Of a stretch of DNA of 64,000 nt, positions 41,033 to 49,760 are shown piece after piece. Each line of letters begins with the position of its first letter. The stretch's first letter is position 1. Origin of the DNA: Paractinoplanes abujensis (lineage in GTDB: Bacteria > Actinomycetota > Actinomycetes > Mycobacteriales > Micromonosporaceae); the NCBI RefSeq assembly GCF_014204895.1, contig NZ_JACHMF010000001.1, positions 4,836,001-4,900,000 on the forward strand. Reading direction: 5' to 3'. Both the position numbers and the translations under genes were made by a program. The notes beneath the pieces are model-generated. The model searched no databases and was not told the origin of the DNA. It saw only the letters and a list, made by a program, of their open reading frames with translations.

Positions 41033-42813
41033 GCTTCGACTCTTTCCGACTCAGCTTTCTCGTACGCCGTGACCAGATCGGCATACCCGGGGTGCGCGGC
41101 CAGCAGCTCGAGGTGCGTCCCGGTCGCCACGACCTTGCCCTGCTCCAGGTAGACGACCTCGTCGGCCAGCGCGATCGTGGCCCGCCGGTAGGCGACGACC
41201 AGGATCGACGCCCCCGTGTCGCGACCGCGCAGCGCGGCCAGGATGTCGGCCTCCACGCGCGGGTCGACGGCGCTGGTCGCGTCGTCCAGCACGAGCAGCC
41301 GGGGCTGCCCGGCCAGCGCGCGGGCCAGCGTGAGCCGTTGCCGCTGCCCGCCCGACAGCGACGCGCCGCGCTCACCGACCGCCGTCTCGAGCCCGTCGGG
41401 CAGCTTGGCCACGAACCCGTCGGCCTGGGCCAGCCGCAGAGCCGCCCAGACCTCGTCGTCGCCCAGGCCGTCGCGTTCGAGGGTGATGTTGCCGCGCACG
41501 GTGTCGTCGAAGACGAACGGCAGCTGCGGCACCAGGGCGGACGCGCTCGTCAGGGCGGCCTCGCTCAGCTCGGGCAGGGGGGTCTCGTCGAGGGTGACCC
41601 GGCCCTGCTCGGGGTCGACCAGGCGCACCGCCAGCGACGCGATGGTCGACTTGCCCGAGCCGGTCGCGCCGACGAGCGCCACCGTCTTGCCCGGCGGCAC
41701 GGTGAACGACACGTCGTGCAGAACCAACGGCCCGTCCCCGTACGAGAAATCGACCTGCTCGAACCGCAGTGTGGCCGGACCCGACGCGGGCGCGGTGGCC
41801 GATCCGTAGGCGAGATCACCTTCGGCCGCGAGCACCGCCTGCACCCTGTCCCACCCGGCGACGCTGCGCGGCAGCTCGCCGAGCACCCAGCCGATCGCGC
41901 GCACCGGGAAGGCCAGCACCGTGAACAGGAACGCGACGGTGACGACTTCGCTGACGCTGATCGCCCCGGCCTGCAGCCGCCAGGCCCCCAGCAGCAGCAC
42001 GGCCAGCGTGCCCACGCTGGGCAGCGAATCCATCAGCGGGTCGAACAGGCCACGCAGCCGGCCGACCGAGATCAGCGCGTCGCGCAGCTCGTCGACGAAC
42101 GCCTTGAACCGGCGGGCCTCGTCCTCCTCGCGGCCCATGGTCTTGACCACCAGCGCGCCGTCGAAGCTCTCGTGGGCGACCGCGCTGACCTTGGCCCGCA
42201 TCTGCTGGGCCCGGATCTGCCGCGGCGACATCATCCGCGCGTAGAACGTGTTGAGGGCGAACAGAAGTGGGAAGAGGACGACGCCGACCAGTGCCAGCAC
42301 CCAGTCGGTGAGGAACAGAGCGACCACCGCGGCGAAGATCATCACGATCGTGCCCACCGCGAACGGCAGCGGCGCGATCGGCACCCAGGCCGCCTCGACG
42401 TCGGAGTTCGCGTTGGACAGCAGGGTGCCCGTGGCGTGTTTCTGGTGCCAGGCCGGCGGCAGCGACAGGTAACGCCGGGTCACCGCGCGGCGGTAGCGGG
42501 CCTGCAGGCGGAACTGCATGTAACCGGCGCCGAGACGACGGCCGAAGATGGTGCCCACCCGCAGCGCGCTGAGCCCGAGAAACGTCGCGGCGATCAGGGC
42601 CAGGGTGCCCGTGGCGACCGAGCCGCTGGAGAAGGCGGGGACCACGACGCGTCCGATGACCGCGCCCACGACGTACGAGTTGGCGATGACCAGAATGCCG
42701 AACAGACTGCTGCCGGCCACGCCGACGGTGAAGAGACGCGGCTCCGCCTTGATCGCCTGGCCCAGCACCCGCAGCCCCCGTAGCAGCACATCGCCGCTGG
42801 ACCTGGTGCTCAA
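41029..42813 (-). CDS. heterodimeric ABC exporter, subunit A (degenerate Walker B/H-switch)
   Basis: 594 aa, same layout as its partner. Walker A GATGSGKST and signature LSGGQRQR are canonical, but Walker B reads LLVLDDATSAVDP (Asp for the catalytic Glu) and the H-switch is VAYRRAT (Tyr for His). These losses sit exactly in the half-site that faces the partner's LSVGE signature, so the degenerate site is self-consistent. First gene of the pair, transcribed away from the TIGR03085 gene. About 110 bases separate the two starts. Confidence 0.93.
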   Translation of the reverse strand: MSTRSSGDVLLRGLRVLGQAIKAEPRLFTVGVAGSSLFGILVIANSYVVGAVIGRVVVPAFSSGSVATGTLALIAATFLGLSALRVGTIFGRRLGAGYMQFRLQARYRRAVTRRYLSLPPAWHQKHATGTLLSNANSDVEAAWVPIAPLPFAVGTIVMIFAAVVALFLTDWVLALVGVVLFPLLFALNTFYARMMSPRQIRAQQMRAKVSAVAHESFDGALVVKTMGREEDEARRFKAFVDELRDALISVGRLRGLFDPLMDSLPSVGTLAVLLLGAWRLQAGAISVSEVVTVAFLFTVLAFPVRAIGWVLGELPRSVAGWDRVQAVLAAEGDLAYGSATAPASGPATLRFEQVDFSYGDGPLVLHDVSFTVPPGKTVALVGATGSGKSTIASLAVRLVDPEQGRVTLDETPLPELSEAALTSASALVPQLPFVFDDTVRGNITLERDGLGDDEVWAALRLAQADGFVAKLPDGLETAVGERGASLSGGQRQRLTLARALAGQPRLLVLDDATSAVDPRVEADILAALRGRDTGASILVVAYRRATIALADEVVYLEQGKVVATGTHLELLAAHPGYADLVTAYEKAESERVEA

Positions 42814-42923
42814 AATTCCTACCTGACTGGTAAGTGTTCGCCGACCGTTCCGGCCTTACATCTCCATCCTGCCGAACCGGCCGCCGCCGTTCACCTTCGT
42901 GACATGTGTCTACGATCACGTTT

Positions 42924-43535
42924 GTGACCGCCTATGCCCAGCGGGAGCGGCGACTGCTCGCCGACCTGCTTCTTCGCCTCGGCCCCGACCAGCCCACCCT
43001 GTGCGAGGGATGGACGACTCGCGATCTCGCGGCCCACCTCGTGGTGCGGGACCGGCGGCCCGACGCGGCGGCCGGGGCGATGATCAAGCCCCTGCACGAC
43101 CACGGCGAACGGGTGCGGCTGCGAACCGCGGACCGCCCGTACGAGGAAGTGGTGCACGAGGTGCGGACACCGCCCTGGTGGAGTCCCGTCAGCAACCCTC
43201 TCACCGACGAACTGGCCAACACCATCGAATTCTTCGTGCACCACGAAGACGCGCGGCGCGGGCAACCCGAGTGGGAACCCCGCGCGCTGGACCCCGGCCT
43301 GGAAGCCGCGCTGTGGCGAAACGTGCAGGTCACGGGCAAGCTGGTGCTACGCCGGGCGGGTGTCGCGGTGACGGTCCGCTCCGACGGGTACGGCTCCTTC
43401 ACCGTCGGCGAGGCGCCCGCGACCACCCTTTCGGGGCCGCCCGGGGAACTCGCGCTCTACCTCACCGGGCGGACGGGAGCGGCCCGGGTCGAGATCGCCG
43501 GCGACGGCCTGGAAGGCGTACGGCTGGGTCTGTGA
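42924..43535 (+). CDS. TIGR03085 family protein (DinB/mycothiol-maleylpyruvate-isomerase-like fold)
   Basis: 203 aa, exact role unknown. The N-terminus RERRLLADLLLRLGPDQPTLCEGWTTRDLAAHLVVRDRRPDAA is diagnostic of TIGR03085; the His in AAHLVVR and the pair in FFVHHEDARRGQ are the usual metal-binding positions of DinB-like proteins. I choose GTG 42924 (VTAYAQRERR) because family members start here; an in-frame GTG lies 18 bases upstream. TACGAT at 42911-42916 is a -10-like element 7 bases before it, so the mRNA may be leaderless. Confidence 0.85.
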   Translation: MTAYAQRERRLLADLLLRLGPDQPTLCEGWTTRDLAAHLVVRDRRPDAAAGAMIKPLHDHGERVRLRTADRPYEEVVHEVRTPPWWSPVSNPLTDELANTIEFFVHHEDARRGQPEWEPRALDPGLEAALWRNVQVTGKLVLRRAGVAVTVRSDGYGSFTVGEAPATTLSGPPGELALYLTGRTGAARVEIAGDGLEGVRLGL

Positions 43536-43582
43536 ATTGGCCTAAATGATCGGCCTCACATTGGTCCAAACGACAGGCCAAT
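43536..43582 (+). promoter_or_regulatory. ATTGG direct repeats: probable MocR operator of the APC gene
   Basis: ATTGGCCTAAA (from 43536) and ATTGGTCCAAA (from 43560) are direct repeats 24 bases apart; an inverted GGCCAAT follows at 43577. The APC ATG is 19 bases further. A matching ATTGGGCCAT stands before the adjacent MocR gene (46211-46220, minus). MocR regulators typically bind direct repeats. Confidence 0.6.
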
Positions 43583-43601
43583 GCGGATTTAGCGTGGGGT
43601 C

Positions 43602-44900
43602 ATGGCACAGAACTCCGGACTCTCCACGGCCCAGGGCACCGCGCTCTGCGTCGGCGCCGTCCTCGGCACCGGCGTCATCTCGATGCCCGCCCTGGCCGCC
43701 GAGGTGGCCGGTCCCGCCTCGCTCGTCGCCTGGCTCGCGCTGATCGTCCTGTCCGCACCGCTCGCGTTGACCTTCGCCGCGCTGGGCGCCCGGCACCCCG
43801 ACGGCGGCGGCGTCTCCACCTACGTCCGGCTCGCCTTCGGCCCGCGCGTGGGCGCGGCGATCGGCTGGACGTTCTTCTTCGCCGTCCCCCTGGGCGCGCC
43901 CGCCGCGGTCGCGTTCGCCGGGGGTTACGTGGCCGACATCATCGGGGGCGGCCGCGTCACCACCCTGCTGACGTTCCTGGCCGTCGTGTCCGCGGTGTTC
44001 GCGATGAACTGGTACGGCGTCCGGGTCTCGGGCCGGGTGCAGCTCGTGCTGACCGGGGTGCTGGCCGTCCTGCTGCTGATCACCGTGCTCACCGCGCTGC
44101 CCCACGCGAACTGGGACAACCTGACCCCGTTCGCGCCGCACGGCTGGTCCGGCGTCGGTTCGGCGGCGGCCGTGCTGGTCTGGGGCTTCGCGGGCTGGGA
44201 GGCGGTGTCGTCGCTGGCCGCCTCCTATCGCAACCCGCGCCGGGACGTGCCCCGGGCCACCGCCGTCGCGGTCGTGCTGGTCGGCCTGCTCTACCTGGCG
44301 GTCGCGGTGACCAGCGTGCTCGTGCTGGGCCCGGCGCTCGGCGCGAGCCCGGCGCCGCTGGCCGACCTGCTCGCGGCCGGGGTCGGCGGGCCGGTGCGGA
44401 TCCTCACCGCGATCGTGGCGGTGCTGCTGACCGTGGGTGCGGTCAACGCCTACCTGGCCGGGGCCTCGCAGCTCGGGGCGGCCCTGACCCGCGACGGCGC
44501 GCTGCCGGTGTGGATGGGCCGCACGCCGCGCCGGGCCCTGCTCACGGTCTTTCTGCTGAGCCTGGCCTCGGCCGCCCTGCCGCTCAGCCTGCACACCTCG
44601 CTGCTGCTGGTCACCGGGTGCTTCACGCTGGTCTACGTGATCGGCACGGCGGCCGCGCTGCGCCTGCTGCCGGCCGGGCCGTGGCGGGTGGTCGCCGGGA
44701 TCGCGTTCGTGGCCGTGGCCGGGCTGCTCTGGCTCAACGGCGCGCCCGCCCTGCTGAGCCTGGTGATCGTGGCGGCGTCGCTGGCGTATCAGGCTTTCAG
44801 CAGCGCCTCGAAGAGCGCCATCCCCTCGTCGAGCAGTGCCGGGTCGGTGGCGCCGAACCCGAAGACGAACCCGGTCGGCGCGGGCGTCGACGCCGAGTAG
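43602..44900 (+). CDS. APC superfamily amino-acid permease/exporter
   Basis: 432 aa with about eleven hydrophobic segments. N-terminal GTALCVGAVLGTGVISMPALAA is the APC substrate-helix motif, and WGFAGWEAVSSLAASYRNPRRDVPRAT is the conserved loop after helix 6. Length and pattern resemble YjeH-type methionine/branched-chain exporters, but direction and substrate are uncertain. The last ~37 residues ([18 protein letters not shown]...) are encoded on the antisense of the mocR 3' end (112-base convergent overlap). Probably controlled by the MocR gene it overlaps. Confidence 0.88.
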   Translation: MAQNSGLSTAQGTALCVGAVLGTGVISMPALAAEVAGPASLVAWLALIVLSAPLALTFAALGARHPDGGGVSTYVRLAFGPRVGAAIGWTFFFAVPLGAPAAVAFAGGYVADIIGGGRVTTLLTFLAVVSAVFAMNWYGVRVSGRVQLVLTGVLAVLLLITVLTALPHANWDNLTPFAPHGWSGVGSAAAVLVWGFAGWEAVSSLAASYRNPRRDVPRATAVAVVLVGLLYLAVAVTSVLVLGPALGASPAPLADLLAAGVGGPVRILTAIVAVLLTVGAVNAYLAGASQLGAALTRDGALPVWMGRTPRRALLTVFLLSLASAALPLSLHTSLLLVTGCFTLVYVIGTAAALRLLPAGPWRVVAGIAFVAVAGLLWLNGAPALLSLVIVAASLAYQAFSSASKSAIPSSSSAGSVAPNPKTNPVGAGVDAE

Positions 44901-46192
44901 GCGCGCAGGTCGTCGACGGCCAGACCGGCGCGGGCCGCCGCGGACACCACCGCGGTCGAGTCGGCGCCGGTCAGCGCCGTCACGTGCAGCCCGGCCGCCG
45001 AGGGCAGGACGTCGAGGCCCGGCATGGCGGCCAGCGCCGCGGCGATCCGGGCGTGTCTTTCCCCGTACGCCCGGCCGGCCCTGCGGACGTGCCGCGCGAG
45101 CAGCCCCTCGTCGAGGAAACGGGCCAGTGCGGCCTGGATCGCCGGCTGCCCGTAGCCGTCGCCCAGCTGCCGGGCGGCGATCAACGGGTCGCGCAGACCG
45201 GGTGTGGCCAGCACGAAGCCCGTACGGAGGGCCGGCAGCATGCTCTTGGAGAACGTGCCCACATAGAGCACGCGACCGGCCGTGTCGAGGCTGTGCAGCG
45301 GCTCCAGGGGACGGGCCGAGAAGCGGAACTCGCTGTCGTAGTCGTCCTCGACGATCGCCGCGGGCCGGGCGCGGGCCCAGTCGAGCAGTTCCCGCCGGCG
45401 GGCCAGACTCATCGCGCGGCCCAGCGGGAACTGATGCGACGGGGTGGTGTGGACGAGCCGGCAGTGCGCGGGCAGGTCCGCGACCACCAGGCCTTCGTCG
45501 TCGACCCGGACGCCGGCCACCTTCGCGCCGAGCGCGGCCAGGATGCGGCGGGCCGGCGGATAACCGGGCTCCTCGACGGCGACCACGTCACCCGGCTTCA
45601 CCAGCACCCGGGCGATCAGGTCGAACGCGTGCTGGGCGCCGTTGGTGACCACCACGTCGGCCGCGGTGGTGCGGACGCCGCGGGAGACGCCGAGGTAACG
45701 CGCGACTGCTTCTCTCAGCGCGGGGTGTCCGGCCGGATCCCCGTACGTGCCGGGATTGTTGGCTCGCAGGCGGAGCTCGGCGGTGACGAGGCGGCGCCAG
45801 GCGTCGAACGGGAACAGCTGGGCGTCGGGGATGCCGGAGCGGAAATCGTAGCGGGGTTTGCGCGCGGCGCCGCTGGTGGCGAGCGGCTCGAAGTTCCAGT
45901 CGTCGCGCGGCCGGATGGGGTCGGCCGCATGCCTCCTCCGTGTTCGATTTATTGCTTTCAGCGCGACGAAGGTGCCCGCGCCGACCCGGGCTTCGAGATA
46001 ACCCTCGGCCACCAGGCGCTCGTACGCGGTGGCCACGCTGCCCCGGGCCACGCCCAGGTCGGCCGCGAGGGCCCGGGTCGGGGGCAGCCGTTCCCCCGCC
46101 GGGAGCCGGCCGTCCACGATCGCCGTGCGCAACGCGCGATAGACCGCGGCCGTCTTCCCGTCCGCGCCGTCGAGCCGAATGATCAGGTCCAC
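44789..46192 (-). CDS. MocR/PdxR family regulator (GntR HTH + aminotransferase domain)
   Basis: 467 aa. Residues ~10-70 are a GntR-type winged helix (AVYRALRTAIVDGRLPAGERLPPTRALAADLGVARGSVATAYERLVAEGYL); ~105-467 is a fold-type I aminotransferase domain with PLP lysine in VGTFSKSMLPALRTGFV. I place the start at GTG 46192 (VDLIIRLDGADGK); an upstream TTG frame overlaps the ATTGG motif. Such proteins sense PLP or an amino-acid aldimine. The convergent, overlapping APC gene is the likely target. Confidence 0.9.
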   Translation of the reverse strand: MDLIIRLDGADGKTAAVYRALRTAIVDGRLPAGERLPPTRALAADLGVARGSVATAYERLVAEGYLEARVGAGTFVALKAINRTRRRHAADPIRPRDDWNFEPLATSGAARKPRYDFRSGIPDAQLFPFDAWRRLVTAELRLRANNPGTYGDPAGHPALREAVARYLGVSRGVRTTAADVVVTNGAQHAFDLIARVLVKPGDVVAVEEPGYPPARRILAALGAKVAGVRVDDEGLVVADLPAHCRLVHTTPSHQFPLGRAMSLARRRELLDWARARPAAIVEDDYDSEFRFSARPLEPLHSLDTAGRVLYVGTFSKSMLPALRTGFVLATPGLRDPLIAARQLGDGYGQPAIQAALARFLDEGLLARHVRRAGRAYGERHARIAAALAAMPGLDVLPSAAGLHVTALTGADSTAVVSAAARAGLAVDDLRAYSASTPAPTGFVFGFGATDPALLDEGMALFEALLKA

Positions 46193-46210
46193 GTGTTCAT
46201 TCTGCGCACT

Positions 46211-46220
46211 ATGGCCCAAT
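46211..46220 (-). promoter_or_regulatory. ATTGGGCCAT motif upstream of the MocR gene
   Basis: Single copy of the same core seen twice before the APC gene, 19 bases upstream of the chosen mocR start. This would allow autoregulation. ATCGATAT occurs beside it (46219) and again 50 bases away (46269) in the same divergent region. Confidence 0.5.
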
Positions 46221-46315
46221 CGATATGCGGCGATCGCGGGGGTCCCCGCTTACGCTCTGCGTAGCTGTATCGATATCCATCTCTTCAAACCCCAGTCGGC
46301 TCAGAGAGGATCAGC

Positions 46316-47449
46316 ATGGCGACTCCCCGCATCGTGGCCGCCGGCCTGCTCGCCGTAGTCACCGCCGCCGTGGCTTCCGGCACCCCCGCCGTGGCCGCCC
46401 CCGCCACCGGAGACATCCGGCTCGCCGGAACCGCGAACGCGATCGCCGGCAGCTACATCGTGGTCATGAAGCCCGGCGCCTCGGTCACGACCGGCCTCAA
46501 GCGCAGCCTGCCCGTGATCAACGGGTACGAGGCGTCCCTGTCGGAGGCCCAGGCCAAGAAGCTCGCGGCCAGCCCCGGTGTTGCGTACGTGGAACAGAAC
46601 CAGACCATCGCACTGAGCGCCACACAGAGCAACGCGACGTGGGGCATCGACCGCATCGACCAGCGCAACCGGCCGTTGAGCACCACGTACACGTATCCGG
46701 TGACCGCGTCCAACGTGACGGCGTACATCATCGACACCGGCATCCGGTACACGCACAACGACTTCGGCGGGCGGGCCCGATTCGGCTACGACGCGGTGGG
46801 CAGCGGCGGCGTCGACTGCAACGGCCACGGTACGCATGTCGCCGGCACGGTCGGCGGGAGCACGTACGGGGTCGCCAAGGCTGTCCGGCTCGTCGGCGTA
46901 CGCGTGCTGAACTGCTCGGGCAGCGGCACCACGGCCGGGGTCATCGCGGGCGTCAACTGGGTCACCAACAACGCCGTCAAGCCGGCGGTCGCCAACATGA
47001 GCCTCGGCGGCGGCGTCAGCACGACGCTCGACAACGCGGTCGCGGCCTCGATCAACAGCGGGGTCACGTACGCCCTGGCGGCCGGCAACTCGACCGCCAA
47101 CGCGTGCAACTCGTCGCCCTCACGCGTCGCCGCGGCGATCACGGTCGGCGCCACGACCAGCACCGACGCCCGCGCGAGCTACTCCAACTACGGCACCTGC
47201 CTGGACATCTTCGCGCCCGGCTCGTCGATCACGTCGGCCTGGTACAACTCGAACACCGCGACCAGCACCATCAGCGGCACGTCGATGGCCAGCCCGCACG
47301 TGGCCGGCGCGGCCGCGCTCGTCCTGTCCCGCAACACCGGCTACACCCCGGCCCAGGTGCGCGACAGCCTGGTCAACAACGCCACCACCGGGGTCGTCAC
47401 CAACCCGGGCACCGGCTCCCCGAACCGGCTGCTCTTCGTCGTCCAATAG
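46316..47449 (+). CDS. secreted subtilisin-like serine protease (S8, proteinase-K group)
   Basis: 377 aa. Signal peptide of ~28 residues (IVAAGLLAVVTAAVASGTPAVA), then an I9 inhibitor-type propeptide (~40-100, GSYIVVMKPGASVTTGL...) and the S8 domain. The catalytic triad is Asp140 (YIIDTGI), His171 (GHGTHVAG) and Ser323 (GTSMASPH), with oxyanion Asn258 in AAGNS. No C-terminal P-domain or other extra domain. Good RBS (GAGAGGA) before the ATG. Extracellular protein degradation. Confidence 0.95.
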   Translation: MATPRIVAAGLLAVVTAAVASGTPAVAAPATGDIRLAGTANAIAGSYIVVMKPGASVTTGLKRSLPVINGYEASLSEAQAKKLAASPGVAYVEQNQTIALSATQSNATWGIDRIDQRNRPLSTTYTYPVTASNVTAYIIDTGIRYTHNDFGGRARFGYDAVGSGGVDCNGHGTHVAGTVGGSTYGVAKAVRLVGVRVLNCSGSGTTAGVIAGVNWVTNNAVKPAVANMSLGGGVSTTLDNAVAASINSGVTYALAAGNSTANACNSSPSRVAAAITVGATTSTDARASYSNYGTCLDIFAPGSSITSAWYNSNTATSTISGTSMASPHVAGAAALVLSRNTGYTPAQVRDSLVNNATTGVVTNPGTGSPNRLLFVVQ

Positions 47450-47529
47450 CTCCCTCCACCGGGCGTCCGGGTTTCCCCGGGCGCCCGCGGGGACGGCAGA
47501 CATCGATCGCAGTACATACTCTCCGAGGA

Positions 47530-48750
47530 ATGAACTCCAGCCTGTGGCGCAACCGCGAGTTCACTCTGCTGTGGACCAGCCAATGCCTGTCCGACCTGGG
47601 CGGCGCGATCGCCCTGCTGGCCATCCCGCTGCTGGTGCTCGACGTGACCGGTTCCGCCGTGCAGGCCGGCGCGGTGGGCACCGCGGCCCAGGCCACCAAG
47701 CTGCTCTGCCGGCTCCCGGCCGGGGTGCTGGCCGACCGGGTCAACCGCCGCCAGGCGATGCTGGCCTGCGACATCGTACGGCTGCTGGCCTTCGCCGGTC
47801 TGGCCGTGGCGGTCGCGCTGGACCGGCCCGCCCTCGCCGCGATCATCGTCGTGGCCGTGATCGACGCGGTCTGCGGCTCCCTGTTCAACACCACCGAACA
47901 CGCCTCGCTGCGCAGCATCGTGCCCGCCACCCAGCTGCCCGACGCCGTGGCCCGCAACGAGGCCCGCAGCTACGGCACCTCACTGGCCGGACCCCCGCTG
48001 GGCGGCCTGCTCTTCGGCATAGCCCACGCGCTGCCGTTCCTGGGCAACGCCGTGTCGTACCTGGCCTCCCTGATCGGCGTGGCGCTGATCCGCAAACCGC
48101 TGCAGACGGCCCGCCCCGCCGACCCTCCCAGCCACACGAAGGCCCTGGTGGAGGGCATCCGATTCGTTTTCGGCAACGCGTTCCTGCGCGCCGTGCTGCT
48201 GATCGCGGCGCCGCTCAACTTCGCCCTGTACGGGGCGATCTTCACCATCATCGTCACGCTGCAGAGCCACGACGTGGCCCCCGGAGTCATCGGACTGACC
48301 GAAACCATCGTCAGCGCGGGCGGCCTGATCGGCGCCCTGGCCGCCCCCGCCCTGCTGCGCAGGTTGTCGTTCCCCGCCCTGATCCGCGGCCTGGGCTGGG
48401 CGGCCACCCTGTTCCTGACGGTCAGCGCCCTGCTCACGATGAGCGTGGCCGCGGCCGTGCCGGTGGCTCTGGCCATCCTCGTGGGCCCGGCCTGCAACGC
48501 GGCCCTGTTCGGCTACCAGGCTGCGATCACCCCCGACCACCTGCAGGGGCGGGTCCTGAGCGTCATCTTCCTGGTCGCCATGTCCGCCGCCGCGGCGGCC
48601 CCGCTGCTGGCCGGCGTGTTCGTCACGGTGTGGACGCCCACTGTGAGCGTCCTGCTCTTCGCGGCCGCCGTGTCGGCGTCGGCCCTCACGGCCACCTTCT
48701 CCCCGGCAATCCGCACGATGCGCCCGATCGAGCAATCAGTGCCCGCCTGA
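47530..48750 (+). CDS. MFS transporter
   Basis: 406 aa, about eleven to twelve membrane helices. N-terminus WRNREFTLLWTSQCLSDLGGAIALLAIPLLVLDVTGSA, the loop LLCRLPAGVLADRVNRRQAML (motif A: G-x-x-x-D-R) and PATQLPDAVARNEARSYG belong to the EntS/MefA-like exporter group. Start ATG 47530 just after CGAGGA; the open frame upstream is antisense to or out of frame with the protease. Substrate unknown; probably a drug or secondary-metabolite exporter. Confidence 0.9.
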   Translation: MNSSLWRNREFTLLWTSQCLSDLGGAIALLAIPLLVLDVTGSAVQAGAVGTAAQATKLLCRLPAGVLADRVNRRQAMLACDIVRLLAFAGLAVAVALDRPALAAIIVVAVIDAVCGSLFNTTEHASLRSIVPATQLPDAVARNEARSYGTSLAGPPLGGLLFGIAHALPFLGNAVSYLASLIGVALIRKPLQTARPADPPSHTKALVEGIRFVFGNAFLRAVLLIAAPLNFALYGAIFTIIVTLQSHDVAPGVIGLTETIVSAGGLIGALAAPALLRRLSFPALIRGLGWAATLFLTVSALLTMSVAAAVPVALAILVGPACNAALFGYQAAITPDHLQGRVLSVIFLVAMSAAAAAPLLAGVFVTVWTPTVSVLLFAAAVSASALTATFSPAIRTMRPIEQSVPA

Positions 48751-49067
48751 AAGTCCGCGGCCCGACGCGGCACACGTACGGCCGCTGCGGTTCGGCCGGG
48801 GTCCGCGGTGGCACTCCTCTATGGAGCCGCTTCGCCAGGAAGAGAGTCGTTTCTTTTCAACCGGTCTCCTGTCAAGTTGGTGGCGGACCGGCGCCGAATC
48901 CGGCGCGAACGCGCAACCAGGGAACACACGCTCAGCGCTCGAGAATGCAGCTTGTCCCGCGCTACGCAGGGGCAGCTGGGCCGGCGTACGGGGCGATCAG
49001 CGCTTCGCCCCATGGCGCGGTTGCGGATCCGAAGGCCACGGCGCCACGGGGCACTGCGAGTCCGAGG
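48751..49067. other. 317-bp gap, no gene recognised
   Basis: Lies between the MFS stop and the stop of a convergent hypothetical gene. A short AT-richer patch (TTTCTTTTCAACC) occurs near 48850. I see no hairpin, tRNA or supported coding frame. Confidence 0.5.
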
Positions 49068-49496
49068 TCAGCGCCCGTCGGCCAGCCGGTGGCTGTACTC
49101 CCGCACGGCGGCCGCATACGTCTGCTCGTCGAGTGCCCACTCGGCATCCCCCGGTGAGGCGGCCCGGTTGAGCTGCGCCTGCAGGGTCATCACGGCCGAC
49201 GACAGTCCGCTGAACGGCCGGCTCCGCCACAGCTGCTCCCCCGCGGGCGCCACCTCGACCAGGTCGTCCTCGACGACGAGCAGGCCCGCGCCGGCCAGGC
49301 GGCGTACGGATTCTTCCAGCTCGGTCCGGCTGGGCACGCTGTGATGCAGGAAGTCGGCTGCCGCGAGCACGTCGGCGAGGCTGGCGCCGGTCATGGGGAG
49401 GGCGGCGTGCAGGGCCCGGTCACGTTCGAGGCGTTCGGCTATGACCGCGGACACGAAGATCCAAGCGTCGTTCCATTGCCAGTCGCCAGCCCCCAT
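49068..49496 (-). CDS. hypothetical protein, 142 aa
   Basis: Not recognised. The start ATG 49496 (MGAGDWQWNDAWIFVSAVIAERLERD) is chosen because the sequence upstream looks non-coding. The protein is helical, without signal or membrane segment; RTELEESVRRLAGAGLLVVEDDLVEVAPAGEQLWRS has the helix-then-β-hairpin rhythm of a winged-helix fold (inference). No operon partner. Confidence 0.7.
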   Translation of the reverse strand: MGAGDWQWNDAWIFVSAVIAERLERDRALHAALPMTGASLADVLAAADFLHHSVPSRTELEESVRRLAGAGLLVVEDDLVEVAPAGEQLWRSRPFSGLSSAVMTLQAQLNRAASPGDAEWALDEQTYAAAVREYSHRLADGR

Positions 49497-49760
49497 GCGG
49501 CAATGATGCCGTGCCGCATGGGTGCGAGGAAGCGAATGTGTCGCGATGATCACAAAGCTGTGACCGAGGATCTCGGGTGCTAAACCGAATCAGAGGGGCA
49601 AAACGCTCAGTCCAAACAGGACACAAGCCACTGATGAGTGAACGTGAGGGCTGCCGGGCGAGCGGCGAGCCTCACCGCGAGCCGCGAGCCGCGAGCCACC
49701 AGCCGCGCGACCCACCAGCCGAGCGAGCAGCGAGCCGCGAGGCGCGAGCCGGCCGAGCGG
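49497..49760. repeat. 264-bp gap with GCGAGCC-type low-complexity sequence
   Basis: From about 49655 to 49760 the sequence is a run of GCGAGCC/GCGAGCG words and near-copies, ending just before the YczE stop. No gene is supported. Confidence 0.6.

Noticed and set aside
46225..47529. Long N-terminal extension of the MFS transporter
   Set aside because: It is an alternative frame of the certain protease gene; the transporter begins at 47530.
49655..49760. Protein-coding frame in the GCGAGCC-rich stretch
   Set aside because: Low-complexity sequence keeps frames open; no start signal and no domain.
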